Assembly (NCBI GenBank): GCA_963550915.1
Contig: CAUVEB010000002.1
Coordinates: forward strand, 94,824 to 158,823
Source of the DNA: Caviibacter sp963550915
GTDB lineage: Bacteria > Fusobacteriota > Fusobacteriia > Fusobacteriales > Leptotrichiaceae
Length of the DNA: 64,000 nucleotides
Direction: 5' to 3'
Shown here: in pieces, positions 1-9,600 of the stretch
Layout of the letters: every line of letters starts with the position of its first letter
Position numbering within the stretch: the stretch's first letter is position 1
Notes under the pieces: model-generated
What the model saw: the letters and a program-made list of their open reading frames with translations, nothing else
Told to the model about the DNA's origin: nothing
Database searches by the model: none
Translations under genes and position numbers: made by a program

Positions 1-443
1 AAATTAAAAACAAATATATTTTCTCCTGGTGTATATGAAATTACACTTACACCTAAAAGACAAAGTAAAGTTGATACATATGTGTATATATCAGGTGCTT
101 TTCTATTTAGCATCCAAGAAATATATGGAACGAATACTACATTTACTCCTGAATAAAAAGCAGTTTTAGATGCTGTTGTATACTTACTTCCAACAATTTG
201 AAAAATATATGCTAAAAATAGTACTGTTGATATTAGTAACATTTTTTTAATATTTCTTTTTGTGATTTGTTTTAAATCTTTAATAAAAATTAGACTTAAA
301 ACAATAGATGAAATTAAAAATCTAAGTGTTACCATATATACGGGGCTAAGTCCTGTATTAAGTCCTATTTTAGTTACTATAAATCCAAATCCCCATAAAA
401 ATCCTACTAATATTAATCCTAAATCTGCTGTTAATTGTTTCAT
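1..443 (-). CDS. EamA/DMT-family permease, N-terminal part (cut by window edge)
   Basis: Reading the minus strand from ATG at 443 gives an open frame to the window edge, about 147 residues. It starts MKQLTADLGLILVGFLWGFG and is followed by several hydrophobic segments. The opening WGxxF-type helix, a second helix after a short charged loop, and a Lys-rich cytoplasmic turn are typical of the drug/metabolite transporter superfamily, which exports small metabolites across the inner membrane; the substrate cannot be told. An AGGAGAA ribosome site precedes the ATG. The ATG shares one base with the recG stop (TAATG), so it is translated with recG. The C-terminal half lies outside the window. Confidence 0.8.
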   Translation of the reverse strand, partial: MKQLTADLGLILVGFLWGFGFIVTKIGLNTGLSPVYMVTLRFLISSIVLSLIFIKDLKQITKRNIKKMLLISTVLFLAYIFQIVGSKYTTASKTAFYSGVNVVFVPYISWMLNRKAPDIYTYVSTLLCLLGVSVISYTPGENIFVFN

Positions 444-2512
444 TATTTCTCCTGTTCTGCCTTATTTTTTATATCTGTTAAAAGATAATTATTTTTTATC
501 TTTCCTTCATTTTTCTTTAAATATATACTTGTATACTCTTTTACTTCTTCAATTTCCTTTATATTCTTAACTATATCAAGTAATTTAAAATCTGAAAGTC
601 CACTTTGTCTTGTACCAAAAATCTCTCCTGTATTTCTTAATTTTAAATCTTCCTGTGCTATCTTAAATCCGTCATTTTCTTTTTCCATTATCTCAAGTCT
701 TCTTGATGATAATTCATTTTCTGTATTAGATTCTAAAAAACAGTAACTTTGTATATCTCCTCTACCTACTCTTCCTCTTAATTGATGAAGCGAAGATAGT
801 CCAAACCTTTCTGCATTTTTAATTATCATAATACTAGCATTAGGAACATTAACACCTACTTCTACAACTGTTGTAGATACTAATATTTGGCTTTTTTTAT
901 TAGCAAAGTCTTGCATTTCTTTCTCTTTTTCTTTGTAGTTTTGCTTACCATGTAAAATTCCTACATTATATTGTGGGAACCTATCTTTTATTTCTTCATA
1001 TACTTTTAATGCTGATGATAATTTTATTTTACTACTTTCATCAATTAAAGGAGCTACAATATATATTTGTACACCTTCTTTTAATTTTTTCTCTATAAAC
1101 TTATACATAGCATCTTCTTGCTCTTTATTATATATCCATTTAGTTTTAATCTTTTTTCTACCCATAGGAAGTTCATCAATTACACTAACATCTACATCAC
1201 CGTAAACAGTTAGTGCTAAAGATCTAGGTATAGGTGTTGCACTCATTACTATAATATTGGTTAAACTTCCTTTTTCACGTAGCTTATTTCTTTGTTCTAC
1301 ACCAAACTTATGTTGTTCATCAATTATTGTTAAACCTAAGTTTTTAAATCTTATATCATCTTCTATTAATGCATGTGTCCCTATTACTATATCAACATCT
1401 CCATTTGAAATATCATTTAGAAGTTGTTCTCTTTTTTTACCCTTAACTGAGCTTGTTAAAAGTTCAACTCTAACATCTAAATTTTCAAAACTCTTTACTA
1501 CACTTAAATAGTGTTGTTTTGCTAAAATTTCAGTTGGTGCCATTATAGTGCCTTGATATTTATTTTCTGCCATGTATAAAAGCATGATAAGTGATACTAT
1601 AGTCTTACCTGAACCTACATCTCCTTGTATAAGTCTATTTATTATCTTACCACTTGTAATTTCTTTATATATTGTTGTAATAACTTTTTTTTGTGCATTA
1701 GTTAATTCATATGGTAAAATTTTTACAAACTTTTTAACTAGATTCTTATTATCTTTTAAAGTATATATATTATTATTTAACTTATCAAGTTCATACCTAT
1801 TTTTTAATATACTCATCTCAAGTATCATTATCTCTTCATAGATAAATCTTTTTATTGCCATATCAAGTGCTACCCTATTTTTAGGAAAATGTATATTGTA
1901 TATGGCACTTACTCTATCAAGTATATTTTTTGAATTTAAAAAATCACTAGGTATATTCTCATAAAAAAGATATCCATATTTATTAATCGCATTTTTTATA
2001 ATATTGGTAATCGATTTTTGGCTAAGCCCACTTGTTAGTGCATATACTGGTGTAAGTTCTCCGCTTTTTTCACTTTCATTTAATACAGAACTTATTTTCG
2101 TTTTTCTATAACTTGGATTTATTATCTGTATCTTTGCCTTTTTATTGACCTTACCAGTTACAACTACATCATCATTTGCTTTTAATGAGTTGAAGATATA
2201 GTTATTATTAAACCAAATAAGCTCCATTATACCACTATCATCTTGAAGATAAGCTGTAACCATTACTTTTCTAGCACCTAAATATCTTCTCGTTATATTC
2301 ACTATACGGCCAGATACAACTACATTTTCTTCGTGCTTTAATTCTAGTATCTTCTTTATTTTTGCACTTGCTTCATATGTTCTTGGAAAGTAGTAAATAA
2401 GGGAGTATAGATTATTTATACCAATTTTTTTTAATTTTTTTCTTAAATTTATTGTAAGACCTGTTAATTTTATATTCTCTAAATCTTCATAAATTAAATC
2501 ATAATTTATCAT
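443..2512 (-). CDS. recG: ATP-dependent DNA helicase RecG
   Basis: RecG remodels stalled replication forks and Holliday junctions. The frame has an N-terminal wedge/OB region (about residues 1-240), then helicase motifs: Walker A GDVGSGKT near residue 300, DEQHKFG (the RecG form of motif II), SATPIPRSL (motif III), and a C-terminal QLRGRVGRG motif. I place the start at ATG 2512 (MINYDLIYEDL, 689 residues), because GAGGAA lies eight bases upstream. An upstream in-frame ATG at 2548 lies deeper inside rdgB with no clear ribosome site. The start overlaps the rdgB end by 14 bases, indicating coupling. Length is normal for the family. Confidence 0.96.
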   Translation of the reverse strand: MINYDLIYEDLENIKLTGLTINLRKKLKKIGINNLYSLIYYFPRTYEASAKIKKILELKHEENVVVSGRIVNITRRYLGARKVMVTAYLQDDSGIMELIWFNNNYIFNSLKANDDVVVTGKVNKKAKIQIINPSYRKTKISSVLNESEKSGELTPVYALTSGLSQKSITNIIKNAINKYGYLFYENIPSDFLNSKNILDRVSAIYNIHFPKNRVALDMAIKRFIYEEIMILEMSILKNRYELDKLNNNIYTLKDNKNLVKKFVKILPYELTNAQKKVITTIYKEITSGKIINRLIQGDVGSGKTIVSLIMLLYMAENKYQGTIMAPTEILAKQHYLSVVKSFENLDVRVELLTSSVKGKKREQLLNDISNGDVDIVIGTHALIEDDIRFKNLGLTIIDEQHKFGVEQRNKLREKGSLTNIIVMSATPIPRSLALTVYGDVDVSVIDELPMGRKKIKTKWIYNKEQEDAMYKFIEKKLKEGVQIYIVAPLIDESSKIKLSSALKVYEEIKDRFPQYNVGILHGKQNYKEKEKEMQDFANKKSQILVSTTVVEVGVNVPNASIMIIKNAERFGLSSLHQLRGRVGRGDIQSYCFLESNTENELSSRRLEIMEKENDGFKIAQEDLKLRNTGEIFGTRQSGLSDFKLLDIVKNIKEIEEVKEYTSIYLKKNEGKIKNNYLLTDIKNKAEQEK

Positions 2513-3080
2513 AAAAAAATTCCTCAAATTTTTTAAATGCTCTTCCACGATGACTTACGCTATCTTTTTCAGTAATACTTGCCATACCAAAAGTTTTTTG
2601 TATATCGTTACTATAAAAGACCGGATCATATCCATGTCCATTTTCTCCACTATATGTTTTTGAAATACTACCATAAGTTTCACCTCTAAAATGATAATAT
2701 TTACCGTCTGGATATATTAAAGTTATTACACAAACAAAATATGCATCTCTTGTTGTATTTTTTTCGTCAACTTTTTTTATTAATTCTAAACAACGTTCTT
2801 TCATAGGTAAATGATTTAAAAATCTAGCTGTATGAAGTCCAAGTTCATCAGGAAGACATTCTATACAAAGTCCAGAATCATCTGCAACTACAGGCATATT
2901 AGTAATTTTAGATATTGCTTTTGCCTTAATTAATGAATTTTCTTCAAATGTTGTCCCATTTTCTTCAATCTCAGGCATGTCTATGGTTGTAAACTTAATG
3001 CCTACTTTTTTACCCATTTCATTAAATTCTGCAAGCTTACCCTTATTTGTTGTTGCAAGTACAAATTCTTTCATATTCAC
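2499..3080 (-). CDS. rdgB: dITP/XTP pyrophosphatase (HAM1/RdgB)
   Basis: This 193-residue protein hydrolyses non-canonical purine triphosphates (dITP, XTP) to monophosphates and so cleans the nucleotide pool. The N-terminal LATTNKGKLAEF substrate loop, the central VADDSGL motif with its catalytic Asp, and the C-terminal SHRGRAF motif are all HAM1/RdgB hallmarks. AGGAGTGA lies just before the ATG. It is followed by recG in an overlapping arrangement and sits downstream of the recX terminator. I see only a weak AT-rich -10-like box (TATAAA) in the 28-base gap, so part of its expression may be read-through. Confidence 0.95.
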   Translation of the reverse strand: MNMKEFVLATTNKGKLAEFNEMGKKVGIKFTTIDMPEIEENGTTFEENSLIKAKAISKITNMPVVADDSGLCIECLPDELGLHTARFLNHLPMKERCLELIKKVDEKNTTRDAYFVCVITLIYPDGKYYHFRGETYGSISKTYSGENGHGYDPVFYSNDIQKTFGMASITEKDSVSHRGRAFKKFEEFFYDKL

Positions 3081-3108
3081 TCCTATTTTTATTTATATGT
3101 TTAAAAAA

Positions 3109-3124
3109 CACACCCTTAGGTGTG
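3109..3124 (-). terminator. Intrinsic terminator after recX
   Basis: A 6-bp stem CACACC/GGTGTG with a four-base loop. On the minus strand it is followed by six U (A-run at 3103-3108). It begins five bases after the recX stop. A T-rich stretch on the other side means it could also work on the plus strand. Confidence 0.75.
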
Positions 3125-3128
3125 ATTT

Positions 3129-3680
3129 TTATTTTAACCTATTTATTGCTTCAACTATCTTAGTATATTGATAGCCTTTTCTAGTCAGTTTTATTATTAT
3201 TTGTGCTACTTCTATATTCTTTTCTTTTAACTTTTCAACTTCTTTATCTATAAGCTCTTCTTCCATATCACTTGGAACATTTAAAAAGGCTTCATCTATA
3301 TCTTTTCTACTTATACCCTTTTGCATAAGTTTGAAATATAGTTTTTGTTTACTATACTTATGAGATAAGATATATGCAGTTGCATAATCTACATCATTTA
3401 AATATAGCTCATCTTCAAGAAAACTAATTACTTCTTTTATTATATCTTCATTTTTGTATTTTAATTTTAATTTTGATATTAACTCATATTTAGTTCTTGA
3501 CTTAAGATAAAGATAAAAGAATGCTTTTTGTTTTATAGCTGAAAATAGGATATCTGTATATATATCAGAAATCTCCATACCAGCTTTTAGCTTGTACTCA
3601 TGTATGATATCGGGGCTAATATCTACAACTTCGTCATTTTCTAAATATATTTTATTACTCTTCAGACTCAGTATTTTCAT
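3129..3680 (-). CDS. recX: Regulatory protein RecX
   Basis: A 183-residue, Lys/Glu-rich, all-helical protein with the repeated three-helix pattern of RecX, including LKSRTKYELISKLKLK near residue 60 and GISRKDIDEAF near residue 120. RecX binds RecA filaments and limits strand exchange. The frame starts inside the recA 3' end (26-base overlap), the standard recA-recX arrangement, so the two are co-transcribed and probably coupled. The upstream ribosome site is weak (GAAGAA), consistent with coupling. A terminator follows immediately. Confidence 0.9.
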   Translation of the reverse strand: MKILSLKSNKIYLENDEVVDISPDIIHEYKLKAGMEISDIYTDILFSAIKQKAFFYLYLKSRTKYELISKLKLKYKNEDIIKEVISFLEDELYLNDVDYATAYILSHKYSKQKLYFKLMQKGISRKDIDEAFLNVPSDMEEELIDKEVEKLKEKNIEVAQIIIKLTRKGYQYTKIVEAINRLK

Positions 3681-4755
3681 TTAATTCTTCACTAGCTTTT
3701 TTTGTTGTTTTTTTAGTGCCAAGTTCTCTACTGTTTATGTGTTCTATTACTTGTTCTTTTATTTCATTAAATAGGTTTTCATCTTCACTTAGCATCTTTT
3801 CAACATTCATTTTACCTTGACCTAAACGTGTCTTACCATAGCTAAACCATGAACCACTCTTAGTACATATTCCAAAGTCTAATGCGTGATCTAATATTTC
3901 CCCTATTTTTGATATACCTGTTCCATACATTATGCTAAATCTTGCTTCTTTAAAAGGTGGTGCAACTTTGTTTTTAGTTACTTTTGCAACTATTTCATTT
4001 CCAACTACTTCTTCACCTTGTTTAATTTGTCCAACTTTCTTTATTTCAACTCTTACAGTAGAGAAGAACTTAAGGGCTCTTCCTCCAGATGTTGTTGTTT
4101 GTACACCTGGTGTAAAACTAAATCCACCTATTTTTTCTCTTATTTGGTTTATAAAGATCATAACTGTGTTTGTTTTTGCAATTGAACCTGTTAATTTTCT
4201 AAGAGCTTTTGACATAAGTCTTGCTTGTAGCCCCATTTGTTGTTCTCCCATTTCACCGTCAATTTCTGCTCTTGGTACAAGGGCTGCAACTGAGTCAACA
4301 ACTATTACATCTAAAGTCCCACTTCTTACTAACATATCAGCTATACTTAGTGCTTGTTCTCCACTATCTGGTTGTGATATTAGAAGTTCATCAATATTTA
4401 CACCTAGAGCTTTTGCATAAACAGGATCTAAGGCATGTTCTGCATCTATAAAGGCAGCTATTCCACCATTTTTTTGTGCCTGTGCTATAACATGTAAGGC
4501 TATAGTTGTTTTACCTGATGATTCTGCACCATATATTTCAATAATACGTCCTCTAGGTACTCCACCAATACCAAGTGCCATATCTAGGTTTATACTACCT
4601 GTTGATATTGCACTTACATTCATTCTTTGGTTTTCACCAAGCTTCATTATTGCACCGTCACCATATTCCTTATGTATATCTTTTATTATATTGTCTAATA
4701 CTTTTAGTTTGTCTGCATCATTTACTGCAGAGATTTCTTCTTTTTTCTTTGCCAT
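3655..4755 (-). CDS. recA: Recombinase RecA
   Basis: RecA forms the nucleoprotein filament for homologous recombination and the SOS signal. The 366-residue product has Walker A GAESSGKT at residues 76-83, the MAW-type segment after it, Walker B LDVIVVDSVAALVP, the L1/L2 DNA-binding loops (including GEQQMGLQARLMSKALRKLT and NQIREKIG), and an acidic C-terminal tail ending ENTESEE, as is usual. The start MAKKKEE follows a clean ribosome site. I saw no LexA-type operator in the short upstream region. Confidence 0.98.
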   Translation of the reverse strand: MAKKKEEISAVNDADKLKVLDNIIKDIHKEYGDGAIMKLGENQRMNVSAISTGSINLDMALGIGGVPRGRIIEIYGAESSGKTTIALHVIAQAQKNGGIAAFIDAEHALDPVYAKALGVNIDELLISQPDSGEQALSIADMLVRSGTLDVIVVDSVAALVPRAEIDGEMGEQQMGLQARLMSKALRKLTGSIAKTNTVMIFINQIREKIGGFSFTPGVQTTTSGGRALKFFSTVRVEIKKVGQIKQGEEVVGNEIVAKVTKNKVAPPFKEARFSIMYGTGISKIGEILDHALDFGICTKSGSWFSYGKTRLGQGKMNVEKMLSEDENLFNEIKEQVIEHINSRELGTKKTTKKASEELNENTESEE

Positions 4756-4790
4756 ATTTATACCTTTCTCTCGTTCAAAATATCACCTAT

Positions 4791-4799
4791 ATTATACCA
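4791..4799 (-). promoter_or_regulatory. recA promoter, extended -10
   Basis: On the minus strand the sequence reads TGGTATAAT, a perfect -10 (4791-4796) with an upstream TG extension, about 35 bases before the recA ATG. The -35 region falls in the T-run of the argS terminator and is not recognisable. The same ATGGTATAAT string precedes priA and tsaE. Confidence 0.65.
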
Positions 4800-4809
4800 T
4801 AATAATATG

Positions 4810-4837
4810 AAAAAAAAAACTGACCTAAGTCAGTTTT
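4810..4837 (-). terminator. Intrinsic terminator after argS
   Basis: Stem ACTGAC/GTCAGT (4819-4824 with 4829-4834), extended by A/T pairs, four-base loop. On the minus strand a run of ten T follows (4810-4819). It abuts the argS stop codon at 4840-4842. Confidence 0.9.
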
Positions 4838-4839
4838 CG

Positions 4840-6564
4840 CTACATCTTATCAACTGTTTTAATTCCAAGTAATGATAAACCTTTTTGTAATATGATTCCA
4901 ACTTTTTCTGATAAAATTAAACGACTTTGTATAAGTTCATCAGTTGGTGCAGTTAATATTTTTGTTGCATTATAAAAACTATTGTATTTTTTAGCAAGTT
5001 CAAAAATATAGTCTGCTATAAGGTTTGGTTTATTTGTTTCATATGCTTTTATAACGGCTGTAGGGAATTTTAATAGCATAGTTGCAAGTTCTCTTTCAAT
5101 TGATGTTGAATCACTAACTAGCACATCTTTTGTCATATCAACATTAATATTCTCTTGTTTTGCTTTTTTCATTATTGAGTTAATTCTAACATATGTATAT
5201 TGTAAATATGGTCCTGTATTACCTTCAAAGCTAAGAACCTTATCCCAGTCAAAAGTAATAGGTGATGTTCTATTTTGACTTAAGTCAAAGTACTTAATTG
5301 CTCCAACTCCTATTGTTTCTGAAATATTTTCTTTTTCTTCTTCTGTTAGTTCAGGATTTTTTTCATCTACAACTTTTCTAACTTCTGATTTAGCTTGGTC
5401 AAGTAAATCTACTAAACGTATTACATTTCCACCTCTTGATGAAAATATTACACCGTCTCCAAATCTCATTATACCAAAATATGTATGGTGTTTTTCATAG
5501 TTATATGGACTTCCCATCATATCTGCAATGGCAAACACTTGTTTAAAGTGTCCTTGTTGACGTTCATCAACTACGTATAAGGCGATATCTACATCTAATT
5601 CATCTTTTCTGTATTTGATTGTTGCTAAATCTGATGTAGAGTATAGGAAACTTCCGTCTTTCTTTTGTACTATACAAGGTGGTAAGTTGTATCTATCATC
5701 ATAGAAAACAACTAATGCTTCCTTATCTTCAACTGCTATTTTTTGTTTTTTAAGATCTTCTAATACTATCGGCATTAAATCATTATAGAATGATTCACCG
5801 TTTATTAGTTCAAATTCAATATCAAGTCTGCTATAAACTTTATTATACTCTTTCATTGAGTAAGTTATAAATTCTTTCCATAGAGCAAGATTTACAGGAT
5901 CTCCTATTTGTACTTTTCTTAGTTCTTCTCTTGCTTCTTCTTCTAAGCTTGGATCTAGTTTTGCTTCATTTGAGAACATTACATAAAGTCTTTCAAGTTC
6001 TTCAATTGCATTATTTTCATAAGCTTCTCTATTAAGCCATTTATTATATGCAACTATTAACTTACCAAATTGTGTTCCCCAGTCACCAATATGATTATCT
6101 CCTAATACTTTAAATCCTAATTCTCTATATATTCTTTTTAAAGCATCTCCGATTATAGTTGAACGTAAGTGTCCTACGTGCATTCTTTTTGCAATATTTG
6201 GTGATGAATAGTCAATTGCAACTATTTTAGTATTATCTACACCATATTCAAAATTTTCTTGTCCAATTTTTCTTATATCACTATTTATTACTTCATTTTT
6301 TACAAATATATTTATAAACCCAGGACCTGCAGCTTCTATTTTTTCTATTATATCTTGTCCGTTGAAGCTTTCAATTAAAGTTGTTGCGATTTGTCGTGGA
6401 TTTTGACCTAATTTCTTTGAATTTGTCATTGCAAAATTTGATTGAAAATCACCAAATTCTGGTTTTGTAGAATTTTGAATATCGCACTCATCAAGCTCAA
6501 TATTAAATATTCTTTTTACGTTGTCATTAAGTATATCAAAAACTTGATTAATTAATAATTTCAT
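4840..6564 (-). CDS. argS: Arginyl-tRNA synthetase
   Basis: Class I aminoacyl-tRNA synthetase that charges tRNA-Arg. The 574-residue product has the N-terminal Add-1 domain (to about residue 100), the HIGH-type signature in the form MHVGHLRS around residue 130, and an anticodon-binding helical C-terminus with NRTSPITFDWDKVLSFEGNT before it. I choose ATG 6564 (MKLLINQVF), preceded by AAGGAGGAG. The longer in-frame ATG at 6618 falls inside the promoter -35 box. Monocistronic: own promoter and own terminator. Confidence 0.96.
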   Translation of the reverse strand: MKLLINQVFDILNDNVKRIFNIELDECDIQNSTKPEFGDFQSNFAMTNSKKLGQNPRQIATTLIESFNGQDIIEKIEAAGPGFINIFVKNEVINSDIRKIGQENFEYGVDNTKIVAIDYSSPNIAKRMHVGHLRSTIIGDALKRIYRELGFKVLGDNHIGDWGTQFGKLIVAYNKWLNREAYENNAIEELERLYVMFSNEAKLDPSLEEEAREELRKVQIGDPVNLALWKEFITYSMKEYNKVYSRLDIEFELINGESFYNDLMPIVLEDLKKQKIAVEDKEALVVFYDDRYNLPPCIVQKKDGSFLYSTSDLATIKYRKDELDVDIALYVVDERQQGHFKQVFAIADMMGSPYNYEKHHTYFGIMRFGDGVIFSSRGGNVIRLVDLLDQAKSEVRKVVDEKNPELTEEEKENISETIGVGAIKYFDLSQNRTSPITFDWDKVLSFEGNTGPYLQYTYVRINSIMKKAKQENINVDMTKDVLVSDSTSIERELATMLLKFPTAVIKAYETNKPNLIADYIFELAKKYNSFYNATKILTAPTDELIQSRLILSEKVGIILQKGLSLLGIKTVDKM

Positions 6565-6589
6565 AAGCTCCTCCTTTTTATTTTTTTTA

Positions 6590-6618
6590 ATTATACAATG
6601 ATACAGTAGCTTTTTCAA
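6590..6618 (-). promoter_or_regulatory. argS sigma-70 promoter
   Basis: TTGAAA (6613-6618) and TATAAT (6590-6595) on the minus strand with a 17-base spacer, about 25 bases before the argS ATG. One of the best-formed promoters in the window. Confidence 0.8.
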
Positions 6619-6633
6619 GTCTTTTCATAAAAT

Positions 6634-6661
6634 GAAAAAGCACCTGAGAAAAACTCAAGTG
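6634..6661 (-). terminator. Intrinsic terminator after the trimeric autotransporter
   Basis: Minus strand: GCACUUGAG, five-base loop, CUCAGGUGC, then UUUUUC. The one non-Watson-Crick pair is G-U on the minus strand but C-A on the plus strand, so it is built for minus-strand transcripts. Confidence 0.85.
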
Positions 6662-6679
6662 CCTTTATCTAAGTAAGCC

Positions 6680-9600
6680 TTATTTTATAACTATATCATC
6701 AAATAATAGTTCAACTCTTCTGTTTAAGTATTTTCCAACTCTTGTTGAGTTAGTTGCCATAGGCTCTCTCTTACCTTTACCAGTTATTTCTTTTACTGTA
6801 AGTGCTTCACTTAAACCAGCTTCTTTTAATAATCTACTTACTGTTGTTGCTCTTTGTAATGATAATTTATCATTGTAAGCATGACTTCCGTCTGAATCTG
6901 TATGTCCTACTATGCTCATTGTTCCTGATTCAGCGAATGCATTTATCTTACTAGCAACATCTCTTAATTGTTTTTGTTCTTCTTTACTAGGTACTCTTCC
7001 GTCTACTGCGAATCCATGAATTACACATTTCTTTTCAGTTGAGAAACAAGCAACTAATATTTTCTTTTCAATTACTTTTGGTACTTCAACAACTTTTTCA
7101 ACTACTTTTTCAACTTCAACAATTTGAGGTTTTTGATCAATCTTGTTCATTAATTGTTTAACTAAGTCTTTTAAGTCGTTTATTTGTTCTTTCATGTTCT
7201 TGTTTTCGTTTTCTAATCTCTTAACTTTTTCATTAGATAAGTCACAACATTCATTGTTAATATTTGCTTTCTTATTAGTTCCAAAGTTAAGGTTGAATCC
7301 TGCACCTATAGACCATTGTTTCTTAGTGTCAACCCCTGCACTTATCTTGTAAATAAATGTATTTGATGGTTCTGTTCCACTTACACCAACTGCAAATCCA
7401 CCTTGTTTATTGTAGTATGCTCCACCTACACCAATACTAAATAGCTTATTATCTCCTACTTGAGGTATATTTGCCATAGCCATTGCTTGTGCTACTGCAC
7501 CACTTAGTTTAGAATCAAGTGTCTTAATCTTTTCATCTACATTTCCATTATTTTGCATCATTTTCTTAAGTTGTCCATAGTTTACAGCATCACTATCAGC
7601 AGTTCCATCTGCAACATTAGTTATCTTCTTACCATTAGCATTTAGACCATCTTTTGAAACATAAGTCTTATCACCTATTTGTACTCCGTCGTCTCCTATT
7701 GAAACTTTATCTGGTCCTTTTCCTGCAGTAACTTTTTCAAAGTCAGGTCTCTTAGCAAATTGCATATGAAGAGTGTTTCCTTTTAATGATGTTCTAATGT
7801 TCTTGTCCTCTGCATCATTTTCACTAAGAGTATTTGAACCTTTGATGTTAAATTCTGAACCAAGTTTAGCTTTATGTTGTCCGTCATTTCCTTTAAATGT
7901 TAGACCTTTATCAGTTAATGTATTGTTAATATCTTTTATCTTTTCTTCTACTTTATGTAATTGTCCACCATTTACTGCTTCTTGTGATCCAGCTTCTACT
8001 TTACCATCTTTAACTTTATCAATAGTAGTTCCACCATTTTTACCTTCAAGTGTTATCTTACCTTTATCGCTTCCTTTATCGTATTTAACAACATTTTCAA
8101 GGTCTTTTTTGATATTGTTTATTTCAGTTTTGTTCTTTTCTATGTTAGTTGTATTATTTTGTATATTAGTAGTATTATTTTTTATCTTTTCTTCTACTTT
8201 ATGTAGCTGTCCACCATTTACTGCTTCTTGTGATCCAGCTTCTACTTTACCATCTTTAACTTTATCAATAGTAGTTCCACCATTTTTACCTTCAAGTGTT
8301 ATCTTACCTTTATCGCTTCCTTTATCGTATTTAACAACATCTTTAAGTTCGTTTTCTATTTTTGTTATCTTTTGTGTATTATTTTGGATGTTAGTACTAT
8401 TTTGTGTTATCTTCTTATCTAGTCCTTCTTCAACTTGTTTTAATTGTCCTTCTGAAGCTGCTCTATTATCAACAACAGAATTTTTATTCCAAGTTGTATT
8501 TGCAAGACCTGTTATGTATCCGTTTGTTCCGTCTATTTTTAATTTATTAAGAGACAATATATCTTTTAGGCTAAATTTAACTGTACCGTCGGCTAAAACT
8601 TCGGTCTTAGTATTTTTATTATCACCTTTTAGTTTAAGTTTTTGTGTTTTTAAGTCTATTTTACTATTACCAGTATCTCCTTCATACATTAAAGTTCCTG
8701 AACCATTATTAACTTTCTTAATTTGGTCATCAACATATTTTTTGTTTGCTGCATCATTATCTTGTGTAGGAGTTGCTACATTTTTAATGGTTGTACCACC
8801 AGAGTTTAATGTTATTGAAGTATGTGAATCATTATCATATTTAACAACATTTTTAAGGTCTCCAGTTAATTTTTTAGCAACAGCATGAAGTTGTGAACCG
8901 TTTACTGCGTCTGTACTCTTAGGGTCAATCCAACCTGCTGCAACATTTTGTATTCTTCTTTCTTGACCTTTACTACCTACAGTTACTACACCGTATGCAT
9001 TCATCCCGGCATAACCATTGAAAGTTACACCATTTATATTTGTATTAGCATATGAACCTGTACCTATAGTTGTATCATTTTTTTCACCATGCCAGCTATT
9101 ATTTCCTAAATATACTGAATTTTTTTCTGTTGCACCTTTATTATGATTTGCATCACCTATATTATGACCTATTGCTATAGTATTTTCAGCTTTGCTATCT
9201 ACCATTGAGTTGCTACCAAAAACTAGTGAGTTTTTAGCCATCGCTTTTGCTTCACGACCGATTGCATATACATTTTCTACTCCTGCTCCAACTTTAGCTT
9301 CGTGTCCTATTGCATAAGAATATTTTGAATTACGGTCAACTTCAGCTCTATGACCTATTGCATATCCATAATCCGATCCTTCATGTACTTTTGCTTCGTC
9401 TCCAAAAGCATATGAACTCTCTGATTTTGTTGAAGCTTTATGTCCTATTGCATAAGATTGTCTTGCTAATGCTTCAGATTCATAACCAAGGGCGTATGCA
9501 CTTGATGCTCCTTGTCCTATTTTTGCATGACTACCTAGCGTATATGAATGTTGTGCATTTTTTTCTACTTTTGATAGATGTCCTATTGCATATGCATTAT

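Noticed and set aside
262..570. 102-codon plus-strand frame at the left edge
   Set aside because: The minus strand encodes a clear EamA-type membrane protein with its own ribosome site over the same bases.
7773..8888. A 371-codon open frame on the plus strand antisense to the adhesin stalk
   Set aside because: It mirrors the low-complexity stalk codons, has no ribosome site or known domain, and its internal repeat is only the shadow of the stalk duplication.
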